Shown: in pieces, positions 1 to 7,710 of the stretch
Numbering within the stretch: position 1 is the first letter of the stretch
Layout of the letters: each line of letters starts with the position of its first letter
DNA from: Chlorobaculum sp. 24CR
GTDB taxonomy: Bacteria > Bacteroidota > Chlorobiia > Chlorobiales > Chlorobiaceae
Direction: 5' to 3'
NCBI RefSeq assembly: GCF_004118635.1
Contig: NZ_SDGU01000024.1
Span: 1-64,000, forward strand
DNA: 64,000 bases
Translations under genes and position numbers: made by a program
Notes under the pieces: generated by a model
Databases searched by the model: none
Told to the model about the DNA's origin: nothing
The model's input: the letters and a program-made list of their open reading frames with translations, nothing else

Positions 1-301
1 ACATTATGACTTTTATGAATATATGTGCTCAATTATTACACTTTTATCTTTAACGAAGCAGAGCTTCGGGGAATATATCCCATAGAGATTCAATATCGCT
101 CGTTCGACGGCAACAGCTTATTCAGCATAGCGAATCTACACGGGAGCATCCGAGTTGCTGACAGCCACGATAAATGTCAGATACTCCGCCGCCAATGAGC
201 GAACCATCGATGGCTGCTGCTTTTCGGATACCTTTGGAGTCTTATTCCTTCTCATTCAATTTATTCCTTTATTATGACCATAATCTGAATACGTAATAAT
301 G

Positions 302-952
302 CTATTGATCCAATATATTATCATGAATGTAGCTCACAAGCTCGACAGCGCCGGAAAAAGCAGAAACCAAAAGAATCATTATTCGCACAATCAAAGTATC
401 AATATTAAGAAAATCAAATATATTCTTCCAAAAAAAAACATCATCTATTCCGCCATTGAAAAATAATGAATAGATAACAGCAGAAAGGTTAAACCCTGAA
501 ATCAAAGGTCCTGCAATTGAAAACAGCCCACCAATAACAATAAAAAGTGAACAAACAGTGATCGCCATAGCGACACCGTTCATACTATATGAAATTAATA
601 AACCTGATAACAACAATCCTCCGACAAAAAATCCAATTAAATACATTATCCAAACACCATCATATTCAAATGATTTTTCTTTATGATAGTTATAAAGAAC
701 CCAGCACAAAAAAAACAAAACGCCAACATACCCACCCAACGACTTAACAACTGGAGCTGGGTCAGAATAATGGATAAAAGAATACCCGACACCTATCGTA
801 AAATATATAGCGATTGTCACACGAAAAGTTTGCCAATATAAATGATCACCATATGATTTATACCGTACATACATTCCGACAAAAACAGGAAGACCTATTA
901 AAAACATAACCAACGTATTAAAAACATCAGACATAATTGTTTTTATTAACAT
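302..952 (-). CDS. Hypothetical multi-pass membrane protein
   Basis: The 216-residue product is strongly hydrophobic, with about six or seven predicted membrane segments and very few charged residues outside short loops. I recognise no family. The gene is much richer in A and T than the core genes downstream, with long A-runs in the coding sequence, which suggests recent acquisition or weak codon selection. An alternative start lies six codons in, at 934; neither start has a convincing ribosome binding site. It stands alone, and the 300 bases beyond its stop codon hold no other gene I can support. Confidence 0.55.
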   Translation of the reverse strand: MLIKTIMSDVFNTLVMFLIGLPVFVGMYVRYKSYGDHLYWQTFRVTIAIYFTIGVGYSFIHYSDPAPVVKSLGGYVGVLFFLCWVLYNYHKEKSFEYDGVWIMYLIGFFVGGLLLSGLLISYSMNGVAMAITVCSLFIVIGGLFSIAGPLISGFNLSAVIYSLFFNGGIDDVFFWKNIFDFLNIDTLIVRIMILLVSAFSGAVELVSYIHDNILDQ

Positions 953-1000
953 TATAAAAAAACAAATCCATGCACTACATATTTCGTTTGTGCTCCCCCA

Positions 1001-1285
1001 TCACCCCACCCCCAGCACTTTCATGCTCTCTTCGCCGAACTGGCTGATTACCCAGACGGCAATTTTGCGGCCTGGCGTGGCGGGGATTGGATGCGATTGG
1101 AAGCCGTAGAGGCGGTCGAAGGCTTCTTTGGCGACTTCTATTTTGACTTCTATTTTCAGGTTTTTTTCGGCTTTTCGTTTCTTGCCGTTATTGGCAAGGG
1201 CGTTCATGCTTTTTTTGCTCTGGGCGAATCCGTCGTGCGTCTCGCCGCAGAAAAGGAGCTGGTGGCCGAAAAAGGGATTACTCAT
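1001..1285 (-). CDS. Conserved-looking hypothetical protein, 94 aa
   Basis: This is a small soluble protein with a basic middle (Lys/Arg-rich around residues 24-48) and no recognised domain. I chose the ATG at 1285 over an upstream in-frame GTG at 1291 because a strong AAGGAGGG Shine-Dalgarno sequence lies at 1296-1303, about ten bases before the ATG. Plus-strand reading frames over the same DNA lack such a signal and look like shadows. Function unknown. Confidence 0.55.
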   Translation of the reverse strand: MSNPFFGHQLLFCGETHDGFAQSKKSMNALANNGKKRKAEKNLKIEVKIEVAKEAFDRLYGFQSHPIPATPGRKIAVWVISQFGEESMKVLGVG

Positions 1286-1608
1286 CGGCACGGCCCTCCT
1301 TCTGGTTGGACAGATACAACAACAGGCTGAAGATGTTCAGAACTGCGACTCATAAGGTGAATGCCGATTATTGAACGAGGGTCAGAGTGAACGCTGACGC
1401 AACGGAACTGCCACGAAGATCAGCATCTTGTTATATACTGATTGGTTACGCCATTTACAAGCAGGAAAACCGGTGATGCGCGACAGGTGACGGGTGGAGG
1501 GAAAAGTCGGGCCGGGAATGTTCACGAGGCAAGGCGGGTTAAGTGTGTTAACGCTTGATAAACGACTCGATCACCACGCTCCGAGGCTTCGTCGAGAGGA
1601 GGGCGACA
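1286..1608. other. Intergenic region, nothing recognised
   Basis: About 320 bases between a minus-strand and a plus-strand gene, so it should carry divergent promoters. I see no tRNA, repeat or clear hairpin in it. Confidence 0.4.
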
Positions 1609-1842
1609 ATGAGTATCGATCGTGAACTCGCAGCGTTGGAAATGGCATGTCAACGAGTTACGGGGAGTTTCGTTATATTGTTGCACAAGCTATTCCTTTG
1701 TATGGCGTTAATGCCTGAAGAAACGCTTGCGAAACGGGTCGGCGGCCATAAACGGGCCGAACGGAAAAACGCAAGAGTTCTGAATTTTTATCGTCATTAT
1801 TTATCGTGGCTTCCTGCCGGACGAGATTCGGATGAAGCATGA
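1609..1842 (+). CDS. Small hypothetical protein, 77 aa
   Basis: I chose the ATG at 1609 because a GAGGAGGG ribosome binding site lies at 1596-1603; a TTG at 1555 would extend the frame without such support. The product has an amphipathic N-terminus, one hydrophobic stretch near residues 18-34 and a basic C-terminal half (KRAERKNAR). It ends 27 bases before the large oxidoreductase gene and may be co-transcribed with it. I do not recognise the family. Confidence 0.4.
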   Translation: MSIDRELAALEMACQRVTGSFVILLHKLFLCMALMPEETLAKRVGGHKRAERKNARVLNFYRHYLSWLPAGRDSDEA

Positions 1843-1869
1843 ATATTTTTTCGCCAGTATTGAATACCT

Positions 1870-4800
1870 ATGACTCTCAATAAAGAGCCTGATGCCGCGC
1901 GGGCAGTTCCTGCCGTCAAGCGCGAGATACCTTACAACTACACCTCCGCGAGCGACCGCCAGGCGATTTCGTTCATTCTCGGCGAAGAGGTCGTCCGGCA
2001 GATCGATGAACTGCGCGACCTCCGCGTGACCGGACGCTCGGCCCGCCTGCTCATGCAGCTCTTCGGCGACATTCTCATTCATGGCCGCAATCCCTATCTG
2101 CTCCAGGAGCTGATCGGCTCGGAGCGCCGCCGGAACAGGATTTTCGACCATGCCCGAAAGGACATCGAGACCATCCAGTCATCTTCAAACGGCGAGCAGA
2201 GAGTGATGGCGATCGTGCAAACCCTTCGCGCGAAGCTGGAGAAGTTCCGCGCCGAGATCGAGCGGCTGCCCGAGTTCCGGCGTACGCTCAAAAAGGAGCT
2301 GGCTCCCATCGTCGGAGCAAAGAACGTCCTGTACGATCCTTTTTCGATTGTAGCGCATGCCACCGACGCCACCGACTGGCGCTTGTACCTGCCGGTAGCC
2401 GTGGTGACGCCGGACGACGAGGCGCAGGTCGCCCCGCTCATCGCAGCCATCGCCAGGCTTGGGCTGCGCGTGATTCCGCGCGGCGCGGGCACCGGCCTCA
2501 CCGGTGGCGCGGTGCCGCTGCGCTCGGACTGCGTTATCATCAACACCGAAAAGCTGAACCATGTGCGCGGCATCACCGAGCGGACGTTCCATCTGAAGGA
2601 CGGCCACACGGTGGCGGGCAAGGTGATCGAGGTCGAAGCGGGCGTCATTACCGAGGCGGCCATGCACCACGCCGACCAGCACGGCCTGGTCTTCGCCACC
2701 GACCCCACCAGCGAGTGGGCCTGCACCATCGGCGGCAACATCGCCGAAAACGCGGGCGGCAAGATGGCCGTGCGCTGGGGCACCTGCATCGACAATCTAC
2801 TGGAGTGGCGTATCGCCATGCCGGGCGGCAACCTCTGGACCGTGCGCCGAACCGACCATCAGTTGCGCAAGATTCTTCCCGAAGATACCGTGACCTACGA
2901 GGTGCTCGACCAGCATGGCGCGCCGCTCAAACGGGTTGCGCTGCGCGGCACCGAAATTCGCAAGCAGGGATTGTGGAAGGACATCACCAACAAGGCACTC
3001 GGCGGCGTGCCGGGCCTCCAGAAAGAGGGCACCGACGGCGTCATCACCTCGGCGGTGTTCGTGCTCTACCCGAAGTACGAACAGAAGCGCACACTCTGCC
3101 TGGAGTTCTTCGGGCCGGATATGGACGAGGCGAGCCGCGTCATCGTCGAGCTGTCGAAGGCGTTTCCGTACCAGAACGTCGATCACGAAACGCTGCTTGC
3201 GCTGGAGCACTTCGACGACGAGTACATCCGCGCCATCGACTACAAGGTGAAGGCCACCCGCCCGCAGACGCCAAAGGCGGTGCTCTTGATCGACATCGCC
3301 GGGCACTCGGAGGCGGAGGTCGAGGCGGGCGTGGAGCGCGTTCGCAACCTGCTCGAAAAGCACCCGAACACCCTGATGTTCGTGGCGCGCGACCATGCCG
3401 AGGCCACGCTCTTCTGGGCGGATCGCAAGAAGCTTGGCGCGATTGCCCGCCGCACCAACGCCTTCAAGCTGAATGAGGATATTGTCATCCCGATCGACCA
3501 GCTCGCCGTGTTCGCCCGCTTCATCGACGACCTGAACGTCGAGGAGGAGCGTTTCGCGCAGTTGAAGTACGTTGACCGGATCGACGCGATGCTGCGCGAG
3601 AACAGCAATCCGGAGAGCCTCTCGCCGTTCGAGGCGAAGATTCCGGCGGGCCTCGGCCTGTGCGACCTGATCGGCAACCGCCTCGAAGCCGCCGACCCGC
3701 TGCTGTTGCGCTCGCTGACCCTGTTGCAGGAGTTCCGCACGGAGCTGAAGCAGCTCTTCCGGGGCTATCCGAAAACGCTCGACGCCATCGAGGCGGCCTA
3801 CCAGCACGTGCGCGACCGACGCATCGTGCTGGCCACGCACATGCACGCCGGCGACGGCAACGTGCACGTCAACGTGCCGGTGCTCTCCAACGACCGACCG
3901 ATGCTCGAACGGGCCGATCACGTCATCGACATGGTGATGGAGAAGGTGATTTCGCTCGGCGGCGTCGTTTCGGGCGAGCACGGCATCGGCGTCACAAAGC
4001 TGAAGTACATGGACAAAGCGCGCATCGAGGAGCTGACCGCCTATCGCCGCGAGGTCGATCCGGACGGCATTATGAACCCCGGCAAGCTGGAGGATTACGA
4101 GGCGCTGAACCACATCTTCACCCCGTCGTTCAACCTGCTGGAGCTGGAGGCGCACATTCTCAAGCGCGGCAAGCTCGAAGAGTTGTCGAAGAAGGTGGAC
4201 TACTGCATCCGTTGCGGCAAGTGCAAGCCGGACTGCTGCGTTTACTACCCGGCGCGCGGCATGTTCTACCATCCGCGCAACAAGAACCTGGCCATCGGTT
4301 CGCTCATCGAGGCGCTGCTCTACGACGCCCAGCGCGAACGCTCGACCGATTTTCGCCTTTTGCAGTGGCTGGAGGAGGTCTCGGATCACTGCACCATCTG
4401 CCACAAGTGTTTGAAACCCTGCCCGGTGGACATCGATTCGGGCGAGGTCTCGATTCTCGAACGGGAGATTCTCTCGGCGCGCGGCTTCAAGGACTCGCCG
4501 CCCATTACCAAGATGACGCTGAACTACCTGGCCAACCGCTCGCCATTCTACAACAAGATGTTCCGCAACACGGTGCTGCGGATTGGCGGGGCCGTCCAGC
4601 GGGCCGGCACGAAAATGACCGCGCCGTTGCAGGCATCCGAGGCGCAGAATGTGCTGCCGCCGCTGCGGCTCTTGCGCTCGGCGGTGCCGCCGGTGCCGGA
4701 AAAGACCCTGCGCGACGTGCTGCCGCCCTGCGACAGCGACCAGGTGCTGGTGTTCGAGCCAACCGGCAAGGAGGCGACCTCGACGGTCTTCTACTTCCCC

Positions 4801-5532
4801 GGCTGCGGCTCGGAGCGGTTGCACTCGACCATCTCGATGGCCGCGATCCACATTCTGCTCGAAACCGGTACGCGCGTGGTGCTGCCGCCGCCCTTCCTCT
4901 GCTGCGGCTTCCCGCTGAACGTCAACGCCAAAGAGGAGGAGTACGCCTCGATCGTGCTGCGCAACACGGTGATGTTCAGCCAGATTCGCGAAATGTTCTC
5001 CTATCTCGATTTCGACGCCTGCGTGATCTCCTGCGGCACCTGCATGGAGGGACTCGAAATCATGGACGCCCCGAAGCTCTTCGGCAACCGGATTATCGAT
5101 GTCTCGCGCTACGCTTACGAAAAAGGGATGCGGGTTGACGGCGGCTCGACGCCAAGCCTCTACCACGCCCCATGCCACGACTCGCTGAAGGGCAAAGCCT
5201 GCGACCTGTTGCGCGACGTCGGCGGCTTCGGCAAGGTGACCGACGTGCCGCACTGCTGCTCAGAGGCCGGAACGCTGGCGCTGTCGCGGCCCGACATCAC
5301 CGACTCGATGCTGCACCGCAAGCGCGAAGCGCTGAAGGAGTCGATGCACGGCGCGCCGACGGCGACGATCCTCACCAACTGCCCGTCGTGCGTGCAGGGC
5401 CTCGGGCGCAACCACGACATGGGCGTCGAGCCGAAGCACATCGCCGTAGCACTGGCCGAAAAACACTCCGGCCCCGACTGGATGGAACGCTTCCTCGCCC
5501 AGGCCGCAAAAGCCCAGGCGGTGATGTTTTAA
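1870..5532 (+). CDS. DUF3683 FAD-linked oxidoreductase with Fe-S and CCG domains
   Basis: This 1220-residue protein joins several modules. The N-terminus (about 18-135) matches the DUF3683 type. An FAD-binding PCMH domain follows, with the GTGLTGGA signature near residue 205, then the FAD-oxidase C-terminal domain with HMHAGDGNVH near 656 and GEHGIG. Two ferredoxin-type cysteine clusters begin at C779 (CIRCGKC) and C841 (CTICHKC). Two CCG domains of the heterodisulfide-reductase type end the protein (FPGCGSE near 977 and CPSCVQG near 1173). The plan is that of a fused 2-hydroxyacid (D-lactate or glycolate) dehydrogenase passing electrons through Fe-S centres to a membrane or thiol acceptor. 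The substrate cannot be read from the sequence. Very long antisense frames over this gene are GC-bias shadows. Confidence 0.85.
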   Translation: MTLNKEPDAARAVPAVKREIPYNYTSASDRQAISFILGEEVVRQIDELRDLRVTGRSARLLMQLFGDILIHGRNPYLLQELIGSERRRNRIFDHARKDIETIQSSSNGEQRVMAIVQTLRAKLEKFRAEIERLPEFRRTLKKELAPIVGAKNVLYDPFSIVAHATDATDWRLYLPVAVVTPDDEAQVAPLIAAIARLGLRVIPRGAGTGLTGGAVPLRSDCVIINTEKLNHVRGITERTFHLKDGHTVAGKVIEVEAGVITEAAMHHADQHGLVFATDPTSEWACTIGGNIAENAGGKMAVRWGTCIDNLLEWRIAMPGGNLWTVRRTDHQLRKILPEDTVTYEVLDQHGAPLKRVALRGTEIRKQGLWKDITNKALGGVPGLQKEGTDGVITSAVFVLYPKYEQKRTLCLEFFGPDMDEASRVIVELSKAFPYQNVDHETLLALEHFDDEYIRAIDYKVKATRPQTPKAVLLIDIAGHSEAEVEAGVERVRNLLEKHPNTLMFVARDHAEATLFWADRKKLGAIARRTNAFKLNEDIVIPIDQLAVFARFIDDLNVEEERFAQLKYVDRIDAMLRENSNPESLSPFEAKIPAGLGLCDLIGNRLEAADPLLLRSLTLLQEFRTELKQLFRGYPKTLDAIEAAYQHVRDRRIVLATHMHAGDGNVHVNVPVLSNDRPMLERADHVIDMVMEKVISLGGVVSGEHGIGVTKLKYMDKARIEELTAYRREVDPDGIMNPGKLEDYEALNHIFTPSFNLLELEAHILKRGKLEELSKKVDYCIRCGKCKPDCCVYYPARGMFYHPRNKNLAIGSLIEALLYDAQRERSTDFRLLQWLEEVSDHCTICHKCLKPCPVDIDSGEVSILEREILSARGFKDSPPITKMTLNYLANRSPFYNKMFRNTVLRIGGAVQRAGTKMTAPLQASEAQNVLPPLRLLRSAVPPVPEKTLRDVLPPCDSDQVLVFEPTGKEATSTVFYFPGCGSERLHSTISMAAIHILLETGTRVVLPPPFLCCGFPLNVNAKEEEYASIVLRNTVMFSQIREMFSYLDFDACVISCGTCMEGLEIMDAPKLFGNRIIDVSRYAYEKGMRVDGGSTPSLYHAPCHDSLKGKACDLLRDVGGFGKVTDVPHCCSEAGTLALSRPDITDSMLHRKREALKESMHGAPTATILTNCPSCVQGLGRNHDMGVEPKHIAVALAEKHSGPDWMERFLAQAAKAQAVMF

Positions 5533-5548
5533 TGATGAATGATGCGTT

Positions 5549-5579
5549 GACTGGGCGGGGCCGTCGTGTCCGCCCAGTC
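5549..5579 (+). terminator. Hairpin downstream of the large oxidoreductase
   Basis: GACTGGGCGG pairs perfectly with CCGCCCAGTC around an 11-base loop, starting 17 bases after the stop codon. There is no T-tract, so it may stabilise the transcript end or act with Rho. Confidence 0.5.
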
Positions 5580-6072
5580 TGCGTCCGGCCCGGCGAGAAG
5601 CCGTGTCTGTCATCACGGCGCCCCGCTCTCGGCTGACGCCAGAATCCTACGAAAATGAAGAATAATCATTACCCTCCCGGCCAAAAACCCTGAATAATTA
5701 TCCAGGATATCAATCAGGCTTTACCGGATAACATCTTATTAATCTATAAGTTAGCTCACCTCCATCATTTTACCGGTTTTGCTCCTTGGTGTTGCCGGAG
5801 TAATAACCGTCATCTCTCGGAAACACTTCTTACATATTCGTAGCTATCACCCTTTCTTCTTTTGCTTTAAAGCCTCTCATTTCTCTCGCCCGTAAAAATT
5901 TATCATCCCCATCTGATCTAACGATAAAACATTTTCTATCAAGAGAATAGCCCGTTCAGAATATTGCATGGCGAGGAATCACGCCTCACGATTCCGGATA
6001 AAGTCGCACACTTTGGCACGCATCTTGTTGCAGTAAGTATAAAACTTCTTGCAAAACGAAAAACCTACGACC
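5580..6072. other. Intergenic region with a MITE-like right end
   Basis: No credible gene. Bases near 5790-5806 (TTGCCGGAGTAATAA) match the right terminus of the MITE-like family described elsewhere in this window. The left end is too diverged to place, so this is probably an old or partial copy. The rest is AT-rich and should contain the promoter of the gene at 6073. Confidence 0.4.
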
Positions 6073-6438
6073 ATGTACAGAATTATCAATGAATCGGAAT
6101 ACATCGCGGTCACCTTCGTCGGCTCGGTCAGTTTTTCGGAACTTCTCGATGCCTTCCTGCGCCTTACCGCCCTGCCCGGTTTCGGCGACAAAAGCCGAAT
6201 CTGGATTTTCAAAGGCAGCGATGAAGCCAGTCTATCGCTGGCGACGATCTCATCGGTCATGCCAATCGTCAAAAAGCTGAACCTGAAGAACAAAAAGAAC
6301 AAAGTGGCTATCGTGTTGCAGAGCGGTCTTCACAACGCTATCGCCGGCCTGTTCGACAGCGACAGCAGCCCGGAGGACACTCGCCGCGTCGATCTCTTCG
6401 ACGACGTGGACAGCGCCATGCAGTGGGTGGCGGCGTGA
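6073..6438 (+). CDS. Hypothetical STAS/SpoIIAA-like protein, 121 aa
   Basis: The frame can be extended to a TTG at 6049, but the ATG at 6073 gives a cleaner N-terminus (MYRIINESEYIAV). Alternating beta and helix pattern, absence of signal peptide, and a C-terminal segment ending in DDVDSAMQW are reminiscent of small SpoIIAA/STAS-like cytoplasmic proteins found in Chlorobi and Bacteroidetes. The resemblance is one of length and fold pattern rather than a diagnostic motif. It is monocistronic and faces the minus-strand dehydrogenase gene. Confidence 0.55.
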   Translation: MYRIINESEYIAVTFVGSVSFSELLDAFLRLTALPGFGDKSRIWIFKGSDEASLSLATISSVMPIVKKLNLKNKKNKVAIVLQSGLHNAIAGLFDSDSSPEDTRRVDLFDDVDSAMQWVAA

Positions 6439-6440
6439 GG

Positions 6441-6480
6441 GAAAATTATGAATTATGAATGCTGAATGATGAATTAAAAG
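6441..6480. repeat. ATTATGAATTATGAATG-type short intergenic repeat
   Basis: Low-complexity sequence built from ATGAAT/GAATTA units just after a stop codon. Similar text occurs at 5531-5546, 16555-16590 and, in opposite orientation, 16817-16853, so it is a recurrent gene-end motif here. Confidence 0.55.
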
Positions 6481-6541
6481 AAAGCCGTAGCGGGCAATTC
6501 CGACAAATCCGGGATTGCCCGCCATTCCTTTCCTCTTTACC

Positions 6542-6563
6542 TATAAGTCCTATAGGACTTATA
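6542..6563. repeat. Perfect 22-bp palindrome of the TATAAGTCC family
   Basis: TATAAGTCCTA is followed directly by its reverse complement. It lies 14 bases beyond the stop codon of the minus-strand dehydrogenase gene and could form a terminator stem. The same words recur at 55765-55799 and, degenerated, near 16738-16770. Confidence 0.65.
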
Positions 6564-6576
6564 AGACCTATCCGAC

Positions 6577-7431
6577 CTATTCCCGCCTTTCCCCCTCGCT
6601 GGTGAAAAAGCGCTCCTTGCGATACCCGAACAGTGACGCCGCCAGTTTGGCGAGCATAAAAATCACCGGCTGATAGCGTAGCGTGCCGCCTCGCCCGCTC
6701 GCGGCCCGGATTGCGGGAACCAGCTTTGCTGCCACCGTTTCGGGCGTTTCGGCCGTTGCGTTGAAGAAGCGCTTCTGCGCGGGCGTGGCGTCGCGGAGCA
6801 ACAGAGCGGTCAGCACCAGGCCGGGACTCAGCTCGTGCACTCCGACCGAGCGCTTTCCGGCGGCTTCGAGTTCACCACGAAGCAACTCGCTCATGATCGC
6901 CACCGCCCGCTTGGAGGCTCGATGCGGCACGGAGGTGGGCGACGAGCGGAGGCCCACGGCGGTAAATCCCATGTTGAACAGATGATAGCGCGGCCCGCCC
7001 TCGCCCTCGGGCTGGCGGAGCATAACGCGCAACGCCTCCGAGCAGAGCATCATGCTGCCGGAAAGATTGGTGCGGCAGGTCTCGTCGATATCGGCGGGAT
7101 CGAGCTCCCAAAGCGGTCGGCGCATCCGGCCCGCCGTGCCCGCATTGTTGATCCAGCGGCTGATGACGCCGAGCTTCGATGCGGCAAAAGCGGCAAATCC
7201 GGCGGCCTGCCGGGAATCGGAAACATCACACGCCATGCCGTGAACCTCCCCTCCCGGCGCATCGCTTTCGAGGGTTTGCAACGCCGACACGAGGTTCGAG
7301 GCGAGGCGAGAGCAGATCACCACGCGATCGCCGGCCCGCAAAAACTCCCGCGCCATCGCCAGACCGAGTCCGGCGCTCCCGCCGGTAATGACCACCCCAA
7401 GAGAAGCCGATATGCTCTTCGTTCGTTGCAT
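6577..7431 (-). CDS. Short-chain dehydrogenase resembling chlorophyll b reductase (NOL/NYC1)
   Basis: The Rossmann SDR fold shows TGGSAGLG at residues 17-24, CDV at 68-70 and NNAG at 95-98. Beyond the generic motifs, the C-terminal half follows the plant and cyanobacterial-type NOL/NYC1 chlorophyll b reductases as I know them: VHELSPGLVLTALLL, FFNATAETPETVAAKLVP and the following region. Oddly, the usual catalytic YxxxK reads HRASK, with His170 in place of Tyr and Lys174 retained, and the usual catalytic Ser is not evident. It is a single gene with no obvious operon partner. An action on chlorophyll-type pigments is an inference from similarity only; a plain SDR of unknown substrate is equally possible. 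Confidence 0.75.
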   Translation of the reverse strand: MQRTKSISASLGVVITGGSAGLGLAMAREFLRAGDRVVICSRLASNLVSALQTLESDAPGGEVHGMACDVSDSRQAAGFAAFAASKLGVISRWINNAGTAGRMRRPLWELDPADIDETCRTNLSGSMMLCSEALRVMLRQPEGEGGPRYHLFNMGFTAVGLRSSPTSVPHRASKRAVAIMSELLRGELEAAGKRSVGVHELSPGLVLTALLLRDATPAQKRFFNATAETPETVAAKLVPAIRAASGRGGTLRYQPVIFMLAKLAASLFGYRKERFFTSEGERRE

Positions 7432-7566
7432 TGAGAGGATAACCGTGATTTTTCAAAGAGAGAGAAAATACAGCAGCGCGTAGCGACTCACAAGCAAAGC
7501 ATTATTCTGAACGCGATGGCGTGTCGCTTTCGTTACAATCATTGATATTCAGGCGATGTTTGTATT

Positions 7567-7606
7567 ATACTTTGCTTTGTAGAGTACTTTACGCCAAAAC
7601 ACAAAG
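7567..7606. repeat. 40-bp dispersed repeat, copy 1
   Basis: ATACTTTGCTTTGT followed by a CTTTRCGCCAAAA-CACAAA segment; the same order of words occurs at 16667-16707 with few changes. Both copies are intergenic. Confidence 0.6.
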
Positions 7607-7710
7607 AAGCACGGACTGCGGCCTGAAGCCCTCGCATTCAGGTAAATTGCTTAAATTCAATCCTGTTTCCCAGCAGTCAGCCAAACAAACCTGAAGCGGA
7701 CTCAAGCAAT

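Noticed and set aside
2797-5253. 818-codon minus-strand open frame
   Set aside because: It is antisense to the FAD/Fe-S oxidoreductase, whose domains are clear; long antisense frames are expected in GC-rich codon use.
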